Positions 37,937 to 40,809 of a DNA stretch of 40,809 nucleotides are shown piece after piece. This stretch comes from Candidatus Protoclostridium stercorigallinarum. Lineage in GTDB: Bacteria; Bacillota; Clostridia; Christensenellales; Pumilibacteraceae. The stretch spans positions 1 to 40,809 of the forward strand of contig DXHS01000076.1 of NCBI GenBank assembly GCA_019113275.1, written 5' to 3'. A model generated the notes under the pieces. The model worked only from the letters and a program-made list of their open reading frames with translations, searched no databases and had not been told where the DNA came from. A program made the position numbers and the translations under genes. Numbering within the stretch: the stretch's first letter is position 1; the number at the start of each line of letters is the position of its first letter.

Positions 37937-39058
37937 TCACTTCCCGAAAAATTTCTTTTTACCCGGCTGAGCGGACAGCGAATCGCGGTAGTTTTTGAGC
38001 GCGGCTTTCTGATCCGCCGTGAGCGACACGGGGACGTCGACATTGAGCGTCACGAAATGATCGCCTCGCCCCACACCGTTCACGCGCGGCACGCCCTTGC
38101 CCTTGATACGCACGCGCGTACCCGTCTGCGTGCCCTGAGCGACCTTGCACGTCACTTCCCCGTCCACGGTCTTGACCGATATATCCCCGCCCATGACCAT
38201 CGTCGGGTACGGCACGCTCACCGTCGAATAGATATCCGTGCCTTCGCGGCGGAACTCGGGATCCGAACGCACCACGACTTCCACTATAAGATCGCCGCGG
38301 CCGCCGCCGTTCATGCCCGGCTCGCCCTCGCCGCGCACGCGCACGCCCTGACCGTTGTCTATGCCCGCGGGTATGCGCACTTTAAGCCTCTTGCGCGTGT
38401 TCGTATAACCCGTGCCGCCGCATTCGGGACAACGGTGCGCCACTTTCATGCCGCTGCCGCCGCAGTCCGTACAGCGCGACGTGCGGCTTATCATGCCGAA
38501 CGGCGTGCGCTGACTGCTCACCACCTCGCCCGTGCCGCCGCACGTCGGGCACGTGACGGGCTTTTCGCCGTCCTTGCCGCCCGTACCGTGGCACGCACGG
38601 CACTCCGCTTTGTATGCGAGCTCGATCTCCTTCTCGCAGCCGAACACCGCTTCCTGAAAGGTTATGCGCAGAACGTATGTCGAATCCTTGCCCTGCACGG
38701 GTCCCGTCGGGCGCGCATTTCCCCGCCCGCGGCCGCCGAACATGCCGAATATATCCCCGAATATATCCCCGAACCCCGAGAACATATCCGAGTACGAGCC
38801 CGCGTCGAACCCGCCGAACCCGCCGTTCATGCCCGCGTGACCCACCGCGTCGTACTGCCTGCGCTTATCCGCGTCGGAAAGTACGCTGTATGCCTCGCTC
38901 GCCTCTTTGAACTTCGCCTCGGCTTCCTTGTCCCCGGGATGAAGATCGGGATGATACTTTTTGGCAAGATCGCGGTACGCCTTCTTGATCTCGTCGTCCG
39001 TCGCCGTCTTGCTCACTCCCAGCACTTCGTAATAATCTCTTTTTTTATCGTCAGCCAT
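37937..39058 (-). CDS. dnaJ: chaperone protein DnaJ (type I)
   Basis: J-domain [36 protein letters not shown] (HPD), Gly/Phe region, four CxxCxGxG-type zinc repeats. Confidence 0.97.
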   Translation of the reverse strand: MADDKKRDYYEVLGVSKTATDDEIKKAYRDLAKKYHPDLHPGDKEAEAKFKEASEAYSVLSDADKRRQYDAVGHAGMNGGFGGFDAGSYSDMFSGFGDIFGDIFGMFGGRGRGNARPTGPVQGKDSTYVLRITFQEAVFGCEKEIELAYKAECRACHGTGGKDGEKPVTCPTCGGTGEVVSSQRTPFGMISRTSRCTDCGGSGMKVAHRCPECGGTGYTNTRKRLKVRIPAGIDNGQGVRVRGEGEPGMNGGGRGDLIVEVVVRSDPEFRREGTDIYSTVSVPYPTMVMGGDISVKTVDGEVTCKVAQGTQTGTRVRIKGKGVPRVNGVGRGDHFVTLNVDVPVSLTADQKAALKNYRDSLSAQPGKKKFFGK

Positions 39059-39111
39059 TGCCAAAACCCATCGCGGCGACCGCCGCGCCAAACTGTATTC
39101 TTCAATATCGG

Positions 39112-39140
39112 ATTATACCCGAAAGCGCCGTAAATGTCAA
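39112..39140 (-). promoter_or_regulatory. promoter of dnaJ
   Basis: TTGACA (39135-39140), 17-nt spacer, TATAAT (39112-39117) on the minus strand. Confidence 0.85.
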
Positions 39141-39148
39141 GCGAATAA

Positions 39149-39175
39149 TCAGCACTCTGCATTAAAGAGTGCTAA
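39149..39175 (-). promoter_or_regulatory. CIRCE operator (HrcA binding site)
   Basis: minus strand TTAGCACTC-N9-GAGTGCTGA, one mismatch to the consensus TTAGCACTC-N9-GAGTGCTAA. Confidence 0.92.
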
Positions 39176-39224
39176 CGCCCCGCCGACGGCGCCTGCCCGC
39201 GCTTAGCGCCACAACAGCACAAGC

Positions 39225-39258
39225 GAAACGGCAGGCTGTGAGGGTTGCCTGCCGTTTC
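39225..39258 (-). terminator. 12-bp hairpin downstream of the surface protein gene
   Basis: gaaacggcaggc/gcctgccgtttc. Confidence 0.5.
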
Positions 39259-39342
39259 TCGTGGCCTATCTGCTTTCCGACGAGAGAGTCAAACGTCGGT
39301 AAAGTAAAGTGTCTGTTATATAGCCCTCAGGCTGCCTGCTGT

Positions 39343-40809
39343 TCAGCGGACAGTATACCACTCGACGTTGCCGGTAGCGATACCCTTCTGATGATCCGCT
39401 TCGGGAGCGATCACGATGAAACGCGTATCCGTGCCTTCGGCAACAAGAGAGGTGGAGTTGAACACACCGCCGTAGCTGTCCTTAGACATGACTTCGATCT
39501 GCACGTAAGCGCCGTTCTTCGCCGTTATGGAGCTGTTGCCGTTTAGCCAGGTAGCGAACGCCCAGGACGTGCTGCCTTCGGTATTGCCGACGTACAGTTT
39601 TGCGCCGTCGACTACGATATTGCCCGTCTGGAACGCCGCGGGAGTCTTTTCACGCACCGCATCGTCGTAAAGTACATTGAGCACGGTCTCCGCGCCGCTC
39701 ACGGTAACGGTACCGCTTTCGCTGTGGATACCGTTTGCGCCGTCGCCGCCGACGTATACGTTTTTACCATACGAGGTAACGTCCGCGCCGCCTTTGATCT
39801 CTATATTTCCTACGGTGTAGATGCCGTTGCTCTTTACGGTAGTGCCGTCGATGGTCAGCTTTCCGCCCGCGTAGATAGACGAAAGATCTTTACGCGCGCT
39901 CACATTCGTCGCTTCGTAAGCCGTAGCCACGATCTTACCGCTGCCGCTTATCGTAAGGTCGCCGTCCGAAACGATACGTCCGTCTGCCATCGTAAGGGTA
40001 GCGTTCTCGTTTACCGTAAAGGCTTTCACTTTAAGGCTGCCGTAGATCGTGATGTTACGGTTTATTGTAACGTTCTCAACGGTGAAGTCGCCGGTGATCG
40101 TGATATTGACTATCGAGGCGTTTTCGAGAGCCGTAGCGAAATCTTCCGCATTGCTCACACTTGCGCTCGTAGCCGTCGATCTTACCGTGATAGTTATCGT
40201 AGTTTCGAACTCGTCGTACTTGACTTTAACGGTAGTGTCATCCGCGGAGAGTGCGCCGCTCGGCTCGTAAGTCATACCCGTGAGTACATCCGCGCTCTCC
40301 TGACCGCTTTCGCCGTATACGGCTTTGACGACTATGCCCGTCGGGTCGAAAGTATCGCCTTCGTCATACACGAGCGTGATCGGCTGAGTGACCACCTTTA
40401 TGCCGGTGATCGCGGGCTTGCTATCGGGCACTTCCTGCTCGGGCGTGTACCACTCGACAAGTCCTGCCGTGACGGCTTCCTTATCGAACTTTTCTTCCGC
40501 CGTGACTACCACGAAACGAGAATCCTCGTCTGCGGAGACCGTAACACCGGAGAATACCTCATTATCGAGGTCGGGAACGTCGAACTTCACGTTCGCGCGG
40601 TTCTTCGCTGTGACGTTGGCGCCGCTCGTGTTGCTCCATATGCCGAACGACCAGGACGCGCACTCTTCGCCGCTGCCGACGTTGAGCGTCGCGCCGTCCA
40701 CGACTACCGCCATGGCTTCGAATGCCGCAGGGGTCCCGGAGTATCCGCCGGGTCTTTCCGCATAGTCCGCGGCGTTATAAAGCACGCTCAGCACGGTGCC
40801 TTCGCCGCT
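39343..40809 (-). CDS. secreted/surface protein with bacterial Ig-like domain and repeated module (5' end outside window)
   Basis: Big-type domain ITGIKVVTQPITLVYDEGDTFDPTGIVVKAVYGES...; beta-helix-like segments; repeated module ending VEWYT. Confidence 0.75.
   Translation of the reverse strand, partial: SGEGTVLSVLYNAADYAERPGGYSGTPAAFEAMAVVVDGATLNVGSGEECASWSFGIWSNTSGANVTAKNRANVKFDVPDLDNEVFSGVTVSADEDSRFVVVTAEEKFDKEAVTAGLVEWYTPEQEVPDSKPAITGIKVVTQPITLVYDEGDTFDPTGIVVKAVYGESGQESADVLTGMTYEPSGALSADDTTVKVKYDEFETTITITVRSTATSASVSNAEDFATALENASIVNITITGDFTVENVTINRNITIYGSLKVKAFTVNENATLTMADGRIVSDGDLTISGSGKIVATAYEATNVSARKDLSSIYAGGKLTIDGTTVKSNGIYTVGNIEIKGGADVTSYGKNVYVGGDGANGIHSESGTVTVSGAETVLNVLYDDAVREKTPAAFQTGNIVVDGAKLYVGNTEGSTSWAFATWLNGNSSITAKNGAYVQIEVMSKDSYGGVFNSTSLVAEGTDTRFIVIAPEADHQKGIATGNVEWYTVR

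Overview
The window looks like a chromosomal segment from a Bacillota/Clostridia-type bacterium (lineage inferred from gene order and protein families, not tested). Its core (about 17.3-33.1 kb, minus strand) is a canonical S10-spc-alpha ribosomal protein supercluster: rpsJ-rplC-rplD-rplW-rplB-rpsS-rplV-rpsC-rplP-rpmC-rpsQ-rplN-rplX-rplE-rpsZ-rpsH-rplF-rplR-rpsE-rpmD-rplO-secY-adk-map-KOW protein-infA-rpmJ-rpsM-rpsK-rpsD-rpoA-rplQ. Left of it lie a PP2C phosphatase/zinc-ribbon Ser/Thr kinase pair, an ABC-2 exporter operon, deoD, an orphan ParA, an AraC regulator, a tRNA-Arg(ACG) locus, and a Bce-like module (response regulator, histidine kinase, ABC ATPase, two FtsX-type permeases, one interrupted by an in-frame TAG). 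Right of it lie a hypothetical gene, an RsmB/RsmF-like methyltransferase, a small membrane protein, a GT2 glycosyltransferase, dnaJ with a CIRCE element, and the 3' part of a repeat-containing surface protein. The main leads are: (i) a multi-helix intergenic element at 1975-2262 that matches no RNA class I recognise; (ii) a G tract filling the -35/-10 spacer of the ABC-2 exporter promoter, which suggests phase variation; (iii) a dispersed element with conserved flanks and an outer stem but an unrelated inner stem in each copy; (iv) a mosaic tRNA-Arg locus with 90-bp direct repeats and a 25-bp perfect inverted duplication of the tRNA 3' end; (v) an in-frame amber codon in an antimicrobial-peptide-type permease; (vi) Lys/Ala-rich tails on the adjacent proteins L24 and L5. 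No searches or folding programs were run. All structures were paired by eye.
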